Shown here piece after piece: positions 1-6,582 of a stretch of DNA of 6,608 nucleotides (position 1 is the stretch's first letter; each line of letters opens with the position of its first letter). A model generated the notes under the pieces. The model had not been told where the DNA came from, searched no databases, and saw nothing but the letters and a program-made list of their open reading frames with translations. Source of the DNA: Paracoccaceae bacterium (GTDB lineage: Bacteria > Pseudomonadota > Alphaproteobacteria > Rhodobacterales > Rhodobacteraceae). Where the stretch lies: contig DLZA01000043.1 of the NCBI GenBank assembly GCA_003447515.1, positions 1,281 through 7,888 on the forward strand, in the 5' to 3' direction. Both the position numbers and the translations under genes were made by a program.

Positions 1-2471
1 ACAACGCCATTTACATATTCAGGCTCACCGAATTGTTTGAGATGATTCACTACTTCCTCTACTTCTTCATCTGATGCGAAAGGTGCGTGTACACGGGTTA
101 TTTTACCGCCACCAGCCATATAGAGCATGTCGCCCATACCGAGTAGTTGTTCGGCGCCCATTTCACCCAGGATGGTGCGACTATCGATTTTGGAAGTTAC
201 TTGGAAAGAAATCCGGGTCGGAAAGTTAGCCTTGATTGTGCCAGTGATCACATCCACGGATGGACGCTGAGTTGCCATGATGAGGTGTATTCCTGACGCA
301 CGAGCCATTTGGGCAAGACGTTGAATGCAGGCTTCGATTTCCTTGCCAGCGACCATCATCAGGTCAGCCATTTCGTCAACAATAACGACGATAAATGGCA
401 TCTTTTCGGGTTTGAATGTTTCGGTTTCAAACATTGGTTCGCCCGTATCGCCGTTGAATCCTGTTTGCACGGTGCGGGTAAAATCCTCATTTTTGGCGAG
501 CGATGCTTCTACGCGGGAATTGTATCCACCGATGTTACGCACACCCATTTTGGACATTTTGCGATAGCGTTCTTCCATTTCTCCCACGACCCATTTTAGC
601 GCTACCACGGCCTTTTTGGGATCGGTCACAACAGGTGACAGAAGGTGGGGGATGCCATCATAGACAGACAGTTCTAACATCTTAGGATCTATCATAATCA
701 TGCGACACTCTGTTGGTGAGAGTTTGTATAAAAGTGATAGGATCATCGTGTTGATAGCCACAGATTTACCAGAACCAGTCGTACCTGCGATAAGCAGGTG
801 AGGCATTTTTGCAAGGTTTGCAATTTGAGATTTACCGCCAATATCTTTACCAAGTGCGAGAGGTAGGCCATGATCACCGTCGCCATAATCGCGGGATGAC
901 AGCAATTCACGTAGCAGCACGGTTTCGCGGTTTTCATTTGGTAGTTCAATACCAATAACGGAACGGCCCGGCACGGTTGAAACTCGTGCAGATAGGGCTG
1001 ACATGGAACGTGCTATATCATCGGCGAGGCCTATTACTCGGGACGCTTTAAGGCCTGGAGCAGGTTCTAGTTCATACATTGTGACAACAGGCCCAGGGCG
1101 TACTGATACAACATCGCCCTTAACACCATAATCATCAAGTACGCTTTCCAACATGCGTGCGTTTTCTTCTAGTGCCTCGTCGGATAGTTGATGACGTACG
1201 ATAGTAGTTGGGTTTGCAAGAAGTTCTAGTGGTGGCGTTTCGTAACTTAAATTTGGACCTTTAAATAGGCTTGGTTGTGCTTCAGCTTTAGCCTTCTTGC
1301 TTTGTTGATAAGGGACTTGGAGACGCGGCTTTACAACAGATGTCAGTTCCTCATGGGGCATAGTAGGCTGTATTGATGTAAAGTCTGTCATTGGCTCTTG
1401 ATGCGTCTCACGGGATGCGCCACCAAGCGCGGGTGTATTTGGTTCTTCGTTACCTGGCAGTTCGTGGAGGACATTTTCGGGTATGGCTGGCTGTTCAGAA
1501 ATGGGCGTGGTGCGGGAACGCAGGATCTTGGATTCTATAGCGTCATTGATTCGATTGCGTACGCGATCAGATTCATCTTTTTCAGCCATAGGTTCCATAA
1601 CATCAGTATTCTCTGATTCAGAATTTATTTTGTTGAGGGTTAGGATTTTGAATTGTGGTAGGGGCCAAGATTTTGCAGTTGTGCTGGACCCGTCTGATGT
1701 TGTGCTATTGGGTTTTTCTTTTTTTAAAATATGCAATTTGTTGGTTACTTCCCCATCGGCGCTGGCTCTGCGGCGGTCTTCAATTTTTGCCTTAAAAGCT
1801 ATTGCATTCTTGGCGCTACCGCGTACCACGAAACCCAAAACCTTCACGATAGATGCATAGGTTAGGACCATTGCAATTATCGAATAATGGATTATCGAAC
1901 GTAGCTCTGGTCTAGAAAATCCAAGTGTAAACAATCCTGTTACCATGAAAAGTATACCCAGGACGAAAGACGCAATGAATAACCGCATCGTTAAATTGAA
2001 TGGTAGGATGTCCATGAGGATACCGAGAGCAGCATCGCCAGAAAGGCCGCCAAGACCAAAGCCGTGTTTCCAAATTGTAGGTGGAATATGTGTTGCAAGG
2101 AAAATAGTACTAAGTGCAAGGAAAACAGGGATTAAGGTGGCGCAGCTGAGCAACCGGTTGTCGCCCATGTGCAGAATAAAGCGGCAGCCCCATGTGAAAA
2201 ATAGAAGTGGGAAACACCAAGATGCCCAGCCGATGGCTAAGATTAGTTTTGATGCGATGCTAGCACCAAACGAGCCAAGTATGTTTTGTGCAGGGGTGGA
2301 TGTTGCCGAGAACCAACTTGGGTCGGTTGGTGAGTAGGACCACAGCATTGCGCCGAAGATGAATGACACAGCCACCAATCCCAGTCCCATAAGCTCACGA
2401 CCCCGTTTTTGAATCGCCTCTTGCATGTGCGTGTCCAACAATGGGCTCCGCGATCGTGTTTGGTACGCCAT
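1..2471 (-). CDS. ftsK: DNA translocase FtsK, partial (C-terminus beyond the left edge)
   Basis: FtsK is a membrane-anchored hexameric ATPase at the division septum; it pumps DNA toward dif, activates XerCD and helps septum assembly. Translating from 2471 gives 823 uninterrupted codons. Residues 1-220 hold four or five hydrophobic segments (about 28-46, 72-94, 108-127, 163-184 and perhaps 194-214). Residues 220-405 are a charged, low-complexity linker, short beside that of E. coli FtsK. The motor begins near residue 409. Walker A is GTTGSGKS at 563-570 with K569; Walker B is VIVDE with D699 and E700; ATQRPS follows at 733-738. The last visible residues, [10 protein letters not shown], lie late in the RecA-like motor, so the C-terminal winged-helix gamma domain that reads KOPS sites is expected just outside (inference). 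The start at 2471 has GAGGG nine bases upstream and lies 5 bases after the aminotransferase stop, indicating an operon. No frameshift or stop is seen. The family call is secure. Confidence 0.97.
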   Translation of the reverse strand, partial: MAYQTRSRSPLLDTHMQEAIQKRGRELMGLGLVAVSFIFGAMLWSYSPTDPSWFSATSTPAQNILGSFGASIASKLILAIGWASWCFPLLFFTWGCRFILHMGDNRLLSCATLIPVFLALSTIFLATHIPPTIWKHGFGLGGLSGDAALGILMDILPFNLTMRLFIASFVLGILFMVTGLFTLGFSRPELRSIIHYSIIAMVLTYASIVKVLGFVVRGSAKNAIAFKAKIEDRRRASADGEVTNKLHILKKEKPNSTTSDGSSTTAKSWPLPQFKILTLNKINSESENTDVMEPMAEKDESDRVRNRINDAIESKILRSRTTPISEQPAIPENVLHELPGNEEPNTPALGGASRETHQEPMTDFTSIQPTMPHEELTSVVKPRLQVPYQQSKKAKAEAQPSLFKGPNLSYETPPLELLANPTTIVRHQLSDEALEENARMLESVLDDYGVKGDVVSVRPGPVVTMYELEPAPGLKASRVIGLADDIARSMSALSARVSTVPGRSVIGIELPNENRETVLLRELLSSRDYGDGDHGLPLALGKDIGGKSQIANLAKMPHLLIAGTTGSGKSVAINTMILSLLYKLSPTECRMIMIDPKMLELSVYDGIPHLLSPVVTDPKKAVVALKWVVGEMEERYRKMSKMGVRNIGGYNSRVEASLAKNEDFTRTVQTGFNGDTGEPMFETETFKPEKMPFIVVIVDEMADLMMVAGKEIEACIQRLAQMARASGIHLIMATQRPSVDVITGTIKANFPTRISFQVTSKIDSRTILGEMGAEQLLGMGDMLYMAGGGKITRVHAPFASDEEVEEVVNHLKQFGEPEYVNGV

Positions 2472-2476
2472 TTTTC

Positions 2477-3661
2477 CTATCCCTCGTATAAATGACGGTG
2501 GATTTCTTTCAATCCGCGCGTCATTTCATCAATTGGTGCGACCATAGCGACGCGAATGTAACCGTGCCCTGGGTTTTGGCCGTCGACCGGTCTTCCTAAA
2601 TAACTACCCGGAAGGACCCTGACACCAGATTTCTTCCACAGCCTCAATGTTGCCGCTTCATCGTTTTGGACTGGAAGCCAAAGGAAAAACCCCGCTTGAG
2701 GTGGAAAGTAGTCGTCTAAGTCACTAAAAATTTTATCTGCTACGGCAAATTTGGCACCGTAAAGTGTGCGGTTTTCAACAACGTGGGATTCATCGTTCCA
2801 GCAAGCAGTCGCTGCTCGTTGCAGCGGTAATGGTAGTGGTGCGCCCGCATAGTTGCGAAGCTGTTTCATCGCGTTGATGTTCTTTGGGCCACTGGCAGCA
2901 AAGCCAGAACGAAGACCTGGCAAGTTTGAGCGTTTTGAGAGCGAGTGAAATGTAATCACGCGTTCTGGATCTGCGCCTATTTCGTCTGCAATTTCGAGGA
3001 CGCCAACGGGAGCTTTGTGGCGATAAATTTCAGAATAACATTCGTCAGCAAGAATTTTAAAATCGTGTTGCTCGGCCAATTTTAAAAGTTCCCGCCAGTA
3101 CTCTGGTGTGGCTACAGCCCCTTGAGGATTTGATGGGGAACACAGGTAAACAATTGCTGTGTCGTTGAGTGTGGCTGCCGACATGGTGTTAAAATCAGGT
3201 AGGAAGCCATTGTCAGCGGTAGCGTTCACATATATGGGAAGCGCCCCTGCGGTTATCGCGGCAAGAGCGTAAACTTGATAGAATGGGTTTGGCATTAGCA
3301 CGTTTGGGCGTTTGCCATGTTTGAGTTCTGGGCACGTCGCGATACATGCGTTGAATAGCCCCTCGCGTGTGCCATTTAGGGCGAGTATTTGTTTATTTGC
3401 GTTGATTGACACGTTAAAACGGCGCTTCACCCAACTCGCGATAGCTGACAGTAGTTCTGGATCCCCATCGTTTGGGGGGTAGTTGGCAAAACTTGCTGCA
3501 TTTTTAAGTATTTCTTCAGTTATGAAGGAAGGGAATGGGTGTTTAGGCTCACCCAGTGACATGGCTAACACGTCACCGCCTGCTGGATGAGTATCCAACA
3601 GGGCGCGCAAGCGCGGGAAGGCGTATTCTGGCAGGTCCGAAAACCGCTCTGGAAATTGCAT
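2477..3661 (-). CDS. dapC: Class I/II PLP aminotransferase, DapC-like (succinyldiaminopimelate transaminase)
   Basis: 394 residues, a normal length for a fold-type I aminotransferase. DapC enzymes convert N-succinyl-2-amino-6-ketopimelate and glutamate to N-succinyl-LL-diaminopimelate and 2-oxoglutarate, in the cytoplasmic succinylase route to lysine and meso-diaminopimelate. The pyridoxal-phosphate lysine is K243 in [18 protein letters not shown]178 (SPSNPQG), D206 and Y209 (ADECYSEIY) and R251 fit cofactor contacts, and R370 in [10 protein letters not shown] fits the substrate carboxylate arginine. SLGEPKHP near residue 35, NGTREGLF near 97, PNPFYQVY near 124 and [12 protein letters not shown] near 287 resemble, from memory, proteobacterial DapC proteins more than aspartate aminotransferases. 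The start at 3661 has GAGG five bases upstream. The gene ends 5 bases before ftsK. In many Alphaproteobacteria ArgD can also do the DapC reaction, so the substrate is probable rather than proven; a broader-specificity aminotransferase is the main alternative. Confidence 0.85.
   Translation of the reverse strand: MQFPERFSDLPEYAFPRLRALLDTHPAGGDVLAMSLGEPKHPFPSFITEEILKNAASFANYPPNDGDPELLSAIASWVKRRFNVSINANKQILALNGTREGLFNACIATCPELKHGKRPNVLMPNPFYQVYALAAITAGALPIYVNATADNGFLPDFNTMSAATLNDTAIVYLCSPSNPQGAVATPEYWRELLKLAEQHDFKILADECYSEIYRHKAPVGVLEIADEIGADPERVITFHSLSKRSNLPGLRSGFAASGPKNINAMKQLRNYAGAPLPLPLQRAATACWNDESHVVENRTLYGAKFAVADKIFSDLDDYFPPQAGFFLWLPVQNDEAATLRLWKKSGVRVLPGSYLGRPVDGQNPGHGYIRVAMVAPIDEMTRGLKEIHRHLYEG
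2481..2485 (-). promoter_or_regulatory. Ribosome-binding site of ftsK inside the upstream gene
   Basis: GAGGG on the minus strand lies nine bases before the ATG at 2471 and within the last codons of the aminotransferase gene, whose stop is at 2477-2479. Ribosomes finishing the upstream gene would release on top of this site, so ftsK translation is probably coupled to it. A second AGGA at 2475-2478 is only three bases from the ATG and is less well placed. Confidence 0.6.
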
Positions 3662-3666
3662 ATCTG

Positions 3667-3670
3667 CCTC
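3667..3670 (-). promoter_or_regulatory. Ribosome-binding site of the dapC-like gene, partly in an inverted repeat
   Basis: GAGG on the minus strand, five bases before the ATG at 3661, supports that start. Its last two G residues and the ATG itself belong to the downstream arm of the 10-base inverted repeat at 3659-3668 and 3751-3760, so the site could be masked when both arms are on one transcript. Confidence 0.6.
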
Positions 3671-3678
3671 AGGTCTTT

Positions 3679-3693
3679 GGGGTCTTATGCCCC
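3679..3693 (-). other. Small GGGG/CCCC hairpin in the dapC-like leader
   Basis: GGGG at 3679-3682 and CCCC at 3690-3693 can pair around a seven-base loop, about 17 bases upstream of the start codon. It is short and has no U-tract, so it is not a terminator. It could stabilise the leader or help bring the flanking 10-base arms together, but may mean nothing. Confidence 0.25.
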
Positions 3694-3703
3694 GATTACC
3701 TAT

Positions 3704-3732
3704 ACAGTAGCCAAAAGAAGCGGCCGCGCCAA
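3704..3732 (-). promoter_or_regulatory. Weak sigma-70-like promoter candidate for dapC-like gene and ftsK
   Basis: On the minus strand TTGGCG (3727-3732) could be a -35 element and TACTGT (3704-3709) a -10 element with a 17-base spacer. The match is only 4/6 and 3/6. A transcript from it would start near 3697, giving a leader of about 36 bases that keeps the GGGG/CCCC hairpin but lacks the upstream arm of the 10-base inverted repeat, so its start codon would stay free. This logic makes it worth listing despite the weak boxes. Confidence 0.2.
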
Positions 3733-3773
3733 ACGTCTTTTATTAAAGGTGGCAGATATGTGGCTTTTTTGTC

Positions 3774-5108
3774 CTAAAAGCTGATTGCTTTTTCCATCGC
3801 TGTGCAAATGCGCAGTAGTTTTGCTTCGGTAAATGGGCTGGACATAGCCATAAGGCCAACACTTTCTTCTGAGGTAGGTAAGGTCAGTGCGCAGAGGCCC
3901 ATTAAATTACCTATACGCGTGTTGCGCAGAGCCAGAAGATTGGTGCGTTTGTAGAATGCACTATCCGTGTCCAATCGTTTCAAATTTGGCGGCATGATGG
4001 GTGATGTCGGTGCGAGCACCGCGTCGAATGGGGCGGTGACCGCTGCATACTCGCGGCGTAATTGCATCATCCGTTTTTGATTGCGTATGTAATCTACGGC
4101 AGAGTGTCTAACACCACTTTTAAAACGTTCAAGTATCTCAGGGAACATGGCGTTTGGATTCGCTTCAATTTCAACTTTCCACTGCGCATATGCTTCACTT
4201 GTGAAGAGTGCAGCAGACAGGCTTAACGCTTCTGGCATAAAGGGAATGTCAAGTTCGATTATTTTTGCGCCAGCGGTAGAAAGCATTGTGATAGCAGTCT
4301 CAAAACCTTTTGCAACGCTAGGTTCCAGATCATCGAGAGTGGTAGTTTTGCAAATAGCTAGTTGGCGGCCAGCAAGAGTAGAGTTTGCCAGGTCGGGTGC
4401 GGTTCCGTTTGTAAGAGCAGCGATCAGGTGAGCGGCATCTTCAACGGAACGGCATAGAGGGCCAATGGTATCAAAAGATTCGCACAGAGGAACTACGCCC
4501 TTAAGAGAAACGAGACTTGAGGTGGTTTTAAATCCAACAATATCATTCCACGCAGCTGGAATACGAACCGAGCCACCTGTGTCTGATCCAATGCCTGCGG
4601 CTGCGGTGTTAAAAGCCACGGATGCTCCAGCGCCTGATGATGACCCGCCTGGAGCGGCGTCGTGGTCGTTAACGCAGGGTGGGGTAGACGTAATCGGATT
4701 CACGCCAAGCCCTGAAAACGCAAGTTCGGACATATGAGTTTTACCTATGCAAACCAGACCTGAACGGGTAGCATTGGAAAGACACTCGCCGTCCTGTTTT
4801 GGAACGCGACCTGACAGAAGATTGGTACCTGCTTTTGTTTCTATGCCGGCTGTATCAATGAGGTCCTTCCATGAAATAGGTACGCCGTCAAGAAGTGAGT
4901 GACGCAGGCCATTGTCGGCGCGTACTTTGGCGGCAGCTGCCTCGATTATGGCACGTTTACGAGTGATATGGGTGTAGATGCGGGTACTGAACTCATGGGT
5001 TTCGGCAGCATTAAGATAGTTTTCTGTCAGCGCGATCGGGTCTACATTGCCCGCGGCGATACCACGACCAAGGTCGCTTGCGGTTGCGGTGAGCCATTTG
5101 TCTGACAT
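3774..5108 (-). CDS. Amidase-signature family hydrolase (substrate unknown)
   Basis: 444 residues from the start chosen here, within the usual family range. Amidase-signature enzymes hydrolyse amide bonds with a Ser-cisSer-Lys triad. All three residues are present: K81 in ISWKDLIDTAG, cis-Ser S156 in APGGSSSGAG, and nucleophile S180 in GSDTGGSVRIPAAW. The spacings of 75 and 24 residues equal those in fatty acid amide hydrolase (K142, S217, S241). DAVLAPTSPIMP in the C-terminal third is also typical. No signal peptide is evident, so it is probably cytoplasmic. The open frame extends upstream to 5240, but the ATG at 5108 has AAGGA seven bases before it and starts where the homologous region begins, whereas the extra 44 residues do not look like family sequence and would overlap the divergent gene. 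No gatB or gatC partner is visible, so GatA of the glutamyl-tRNA amidotransferase is possible but not favoured. The substrate cannot be told from sequence. Confidence 0.9.
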   Translation of the reverse strand: MSDKWLTATASDLGRGIAAGNVDPIALTENYLNAAETHEFSTRIYTHITRKRAIIEAAAAKVRADNGLRHSLLDGVPISWKDLIDTAGIETKAGTNLLSGRVPKQDGECLSNATRSGLVCIGKTHMSELAFSGLGVNPITSTPPCVNDHDAAPGGSSSGAGASVAFNTAAAGIGSDTGGSVRIPAAWNDIVGFKTTSSLVSLKGVVPLCESFDTIGPLCRSVEDAAHLIAALTNGTAPDLANSTLAGRQLAICKTTTLDDLEPSVAKGFETAITMLSTAGAKIIELDIPFMPEALSLSAALFTSEAYAQWKVEIEANPNAMFPEILERFKSGVRHSAVDYIRNQKRMMQLRREYAAVTAPFDAVLAPTSPIMPPNLKRLDTDSAFYKRTNLLALRNTRIGNLMGLCALTLPTSEESVGLMAMSSPFTEAKLLRICTAMEKAISF

Positions 5109-5115
5109 TAGGGAA

Positions 5116-5120
5116 TCCTT
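5116..5120 (-). promoter_or_regulatory. Ribosome-binding site fixing the amidase start
   Basis: AAGGA on the minus strand lies seven bases before the ATG at 5106-5108, near-ideal placement. It decides in favour of the 444-residue protein over the 488-residue open frame that begins at 5240. Confidence 0.75.
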
Positions 5121-5134
5121 TTTTGTTTGGTAAA

Positions 5135-5150
5135 GCGTAATGGCGTAATG
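5135..5150. repeat. Tandem 8-base repeat (GCGTAATG twice) in the divergent promoter
   Basis: GCGTAATG occurs at 5135-5142 and again, directly adjoining, at 5143-5150. It overlaps the candidate amidase -10 box and lies about 40 bases before the UbiH-like start. A direct repeat in such a place could be a regulator site or a slippage duplication; the sequence cannot separate these. Confidence 0.5.
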
Positions 5151-5190
5151 ACCCGTGGACAATCCCAACAATTGGAGCATATCTAGGATT

Positions 5191-6417
5191 ATGAAATTCG
5201 ATACAGATATCTTGATTGTTGGGGGTGGGTTGAACGGCACGGTGCTTGCTTTGGCGCTCGCTCAAGTGGGGTTTGAGAGCATCATCTTGGATACGCTTCC
5301 TGTCGATAAACGCAAGCATGCTGCTTTTGACGGACGTAGCTATGCTGTTGCGCTTAGTTCTCAAAGGATGTTGAGCACGCTCGGTGTTTGGGATGTGGTG
5401 CGGAACAAAAGCCAACCTATTCTAGATATTACTGTGTCGGATGGGAAACCTGCAGAAGGCGCATCGCCGTATTTTGTGCATTTCGACCATTGCGAGATTG
5501 AAGAAGGTCCGATGGGGCATATGATTGAGGATCGATTTTTACGTCGGATATTGCTGGATAAGCTCGCAGCCACAGATTGTGTAACACATATGGCCGAGGC
5601 GAAGGTTGCTCATCATGAGGTTGATATGGCTGGTGCGACGGTGAGGCTTGCTGATGGGCGCGTGTTGCGTGGTAGGATTCTGGTTGGCTGTGATGGACGG
5701 CAGAGCGCTGTGGCTCAGCGGTCAGGTATTCGGCGCACTGGCTGGCAATATTCGCAGTCATCACTGGTCTGCGCAGTAGAACATGAACTTCCGCATCAGG
5801 GTTCTGCCCATCAGTTGTTTATGCCGGCGGGGCCGATGGCGATTTTGCCGCTGCCTGGCAATCGCAGTTCAATTGTTTGGACCGAAAGAACAAAGCAAGC
5901 AAATGTCATAAATGGGCTATCTAGTGCGGAATATTTGGCCTGTCTACGCCCATGCTTCGGGGAGTTTTTGGGAGACGTTCGGCTGGCGGGAAAGCGTTTT
6001 ATATACCCGCTTGGCCTTTCACTGGCACAATCTTTTATTGCGGATCGTGTGGCTTTGGTGGGAGATGCGGCCCATGGGATTCACCCATTGGCAGGGCAGG
6101 GTTTAAACCTTGGACTTCGTGACATTGCGGCCCTAGCAGAGGTTCTCGTACAGGCGGCGCGCCGGGGGCAAGATATTGGATCGCTGACAACGCTACAATC
6201 CTACCAACAATGGCGAAGGTTTGATGTAGCACTGCTGGCAGCCGCTACCGATGGAATTAATCGTATATTCTCCAATAATAACTTGCTGATGCGAGGTATG
6301 CGGAATTTGGCGTTGGGTGTTGTGAATGACAAACCGTCGGTACGGCGCACAATGATCCGACAAGCGGCTGGACTTACTGGCGATTTGCCGCGGTTGATGC
6401 AGGGCCGCGCTATCTAG
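5191..6417 (+). CDS. ubiH: UbiH/UbiF/VisC/COQ6-family FAD-dependent monooxygenase
   Basis: 408 residues, the usual length for this class A flavin monooxygenase family, which hydroxylates the aromatic ring during ubiquinone biosynthesis using FAD, NAD(P)H and O2. The N-terminal Rossmann motif is DILIVGGGLNG with GxGxxG at residues 11-16. The DG motif is LVGCDGRQSAVAQ, with D168 and G169. The GD motif is RVALVGDAAHGIHP, with G291 and D292, followed by the family hallmark HPLAGQGLNLGLRD at 298-311. No membrane segment is obvious; ubiquinone hydroxylases typically act in a peripheral complex. The start at 5191 gives the expected short MKFDTDILIVGGG N-terminus. A GTG at 5155 would add 12 residues unlike the family and is not preferred, though the ribosome-binding site at 5191 is mediocre. 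The ring position cannot be read from sequence: alphaproteobacterial members include UbiL-type enzymes with different or broader regioselectivity, so ubiH is a family label. Confidence 0.9.
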   Translation: MKFDTDILIVGGGLNGTVLALALAQVGFESIILDTLPVDKRKHAAFDGRSYAVALSSQRMLSTLGVWDVVRNKSQPILDITVSDGKPAEGASPYFVHFDHCEIEEGPMGHMIEDRFLRRILLDKLAATDCVTHMAEAKVAHHEVDMAGATVRLADGRVLRGRILVGCDGRQSAVAQRSGIRRTGWQYSQSSLVCAVEHELPHQGSAHQLFMPAGPMAILPLPGNRSSIVWTERTKQANVINGLSSAEYLACLRPCFGEFLGDVRLAGKRFIYPLGLSLAQSFIADRVALVGDAAHGIHPLAGQGLNLGLRDIAALAEVLVQAARRGQDIGSLTTLQSYQQWRRFDVALLAAATDGINRIFSNNNLLMRGMRNLALGVVNDKPSVRRTMIRQAAGLTGDLPRLMQGRAI

Positions 6418-6554
6418 TACGGCCTCGAAGGAACAGGCTTACATCCGCTTGCTATGTTGAAATGATATGAGCTTAGATGTCACCACATATGATGAGCTTA
6501 CCTAAAAAACCACTAACTGATGCCTCATGGTAGAATGTGTGAACCAAGTGCTGG
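6418..6554. other. Non-coding spacer downstream of the UbiH-like gene
   Basis: No convincing coding frame, tRNA or rRNA was found here. ATGAGCTTA occurs twice as a direct repeat (6467-6475 and 6492-6500), and ATGTCACCACAT (6478-6489) could make a four-base stem. A four-base stem GCCT/AGGC (6422-6425 with 6435-6438) follows the UbiH-like stop but has no real U-tract, so no terminator is claimed for that gene. Confidence 0.4.
6504..6531 (-). terminator. Possible weak minus-strand terminator
   Basis: On the minus strand ACCA (from 6531) and TGGT (ending at 6509) can pair with extra wobble pairs inside, followed directly by a run of Ts across 6504-6509. The stem is short and imperfect. It gains some weight from lying about 24 bases beyond the stop of the possible minus-strand fragment at 6555-6608. 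The T-run is clear; the terminator call is tentative. Confidence 0.2.
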
Positions 6555-6582
6555 TCAGTTGAGCGCGCGTGCCTCATTGACC
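6553..6582. other. Imperfect hairpin near the right edge
   Basis: GGTCA (6553-6557) pairs with TGACC (6578-6582), and TGAG (6560-6563) with CTCA (6573-6576), around a GC-rich nine-base loop with a small asymmetric internal loop. It is followed on the plus strand by AAAAGGA (6583-6589) and then a GTG at 6600, so it could be the leader hairpin of a plus-strand gene beginning off the edge. On the other strand it overlaps the stop of the possible minus-strand fragment. Confidence 0.3.

Larger units (their letters stand above)
3659..3760 (-). repeat. Long-range perfect 10-base inverted repeat covering the dapC-like start codon
   Basis: CATATCTGCC at 3659-3668 and GGCAGATATG at 3751-3760 (plus strand) are exact reverse complements, separated by 82 bases. 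On the minus-strand RNA the upstream arm follows the amidase stop by 13 bases, and the downstream arm contains the aminotransferase AUG and two bases of its ribosome-binding site. Pairing would sequester translation initiation on transcripts that read through from the amidase. The repeat is directly visible; the regulatory role is inference, and a chance match is possible. Confidence 0.55.
5109..5190. promoter_or_regulatory. Divergent promoter region between the amidase and the UbiH-like gene
   Basis: These 82 bases separate two genes read away from each other, so they must hold the promoters of both unless transcription enters from elsewhere. For the amidase, minus-strand TTGTCC (5157-5162) and TACGCT (5134-5139) with a 17-base spacer form a weak sigma-70-like candidate, giving a leader of about 20 bases. 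For the plus-strand gene no convincing -35/-10 pair was found; TTGTTT (5123-5128) is the best -35 candidate, with a poor -10 at 5146-5151. Upstream of ATG 5191, GGAG (5174-5177) is 13 bases away and AGGA (5185-5188) only two, so its ribosome-binding site is not optimal. Confidence 0.45.

Noticed and set aside
309..685. Plus-strand open frames of 60-96 codons opposite the ftsK motor domain
   Set aside because: They lie antisense to the Walker B region of ftsK, whose protein is conserved there. Their translations show no recognisable domain.
1398..2337. Plus-strand open frames of up to 130 codons opposite the ftsK membrane and linker region
   Set aside because: The opposite strand is a continuous FtsK reading frame with membrane segments. 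The plus-strand products are shadow-like, rich in Ser, Arg and Pro, with no family resemblance.
3713..3741. AAAAGA/TCTTTT stem around the GCGGCCGC palindrome as an amidase terminator
   Set aside because: The stem is A/T only with a 17-base loop, GCGGCCGC cannot fold into a stable short hairpin by itself, and no T-run follows the hairpin on the minus strand.
4147..5105. Plus-strand open frames opposite the amidase
   Set aside because: The amidase has all its catalytic motifs in this stretch; the opposite frames are by-products of its codon pattern.
5155..5190. GTG at 5155 as the monooxygenase start
   Set aside because: It adds 12 residues before the usual MxxxxDILIVGGG start, lacks a good ribosome-binding site, and overlaps the candidate amidase -35 box.
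5011..5764. Minus-strand open frames of 70-134 codons overlapping the amidase start and the monooxygenase
   Set aside because: They run through two well-supported genes on different strands and have no domain or good ribosome-binding site.
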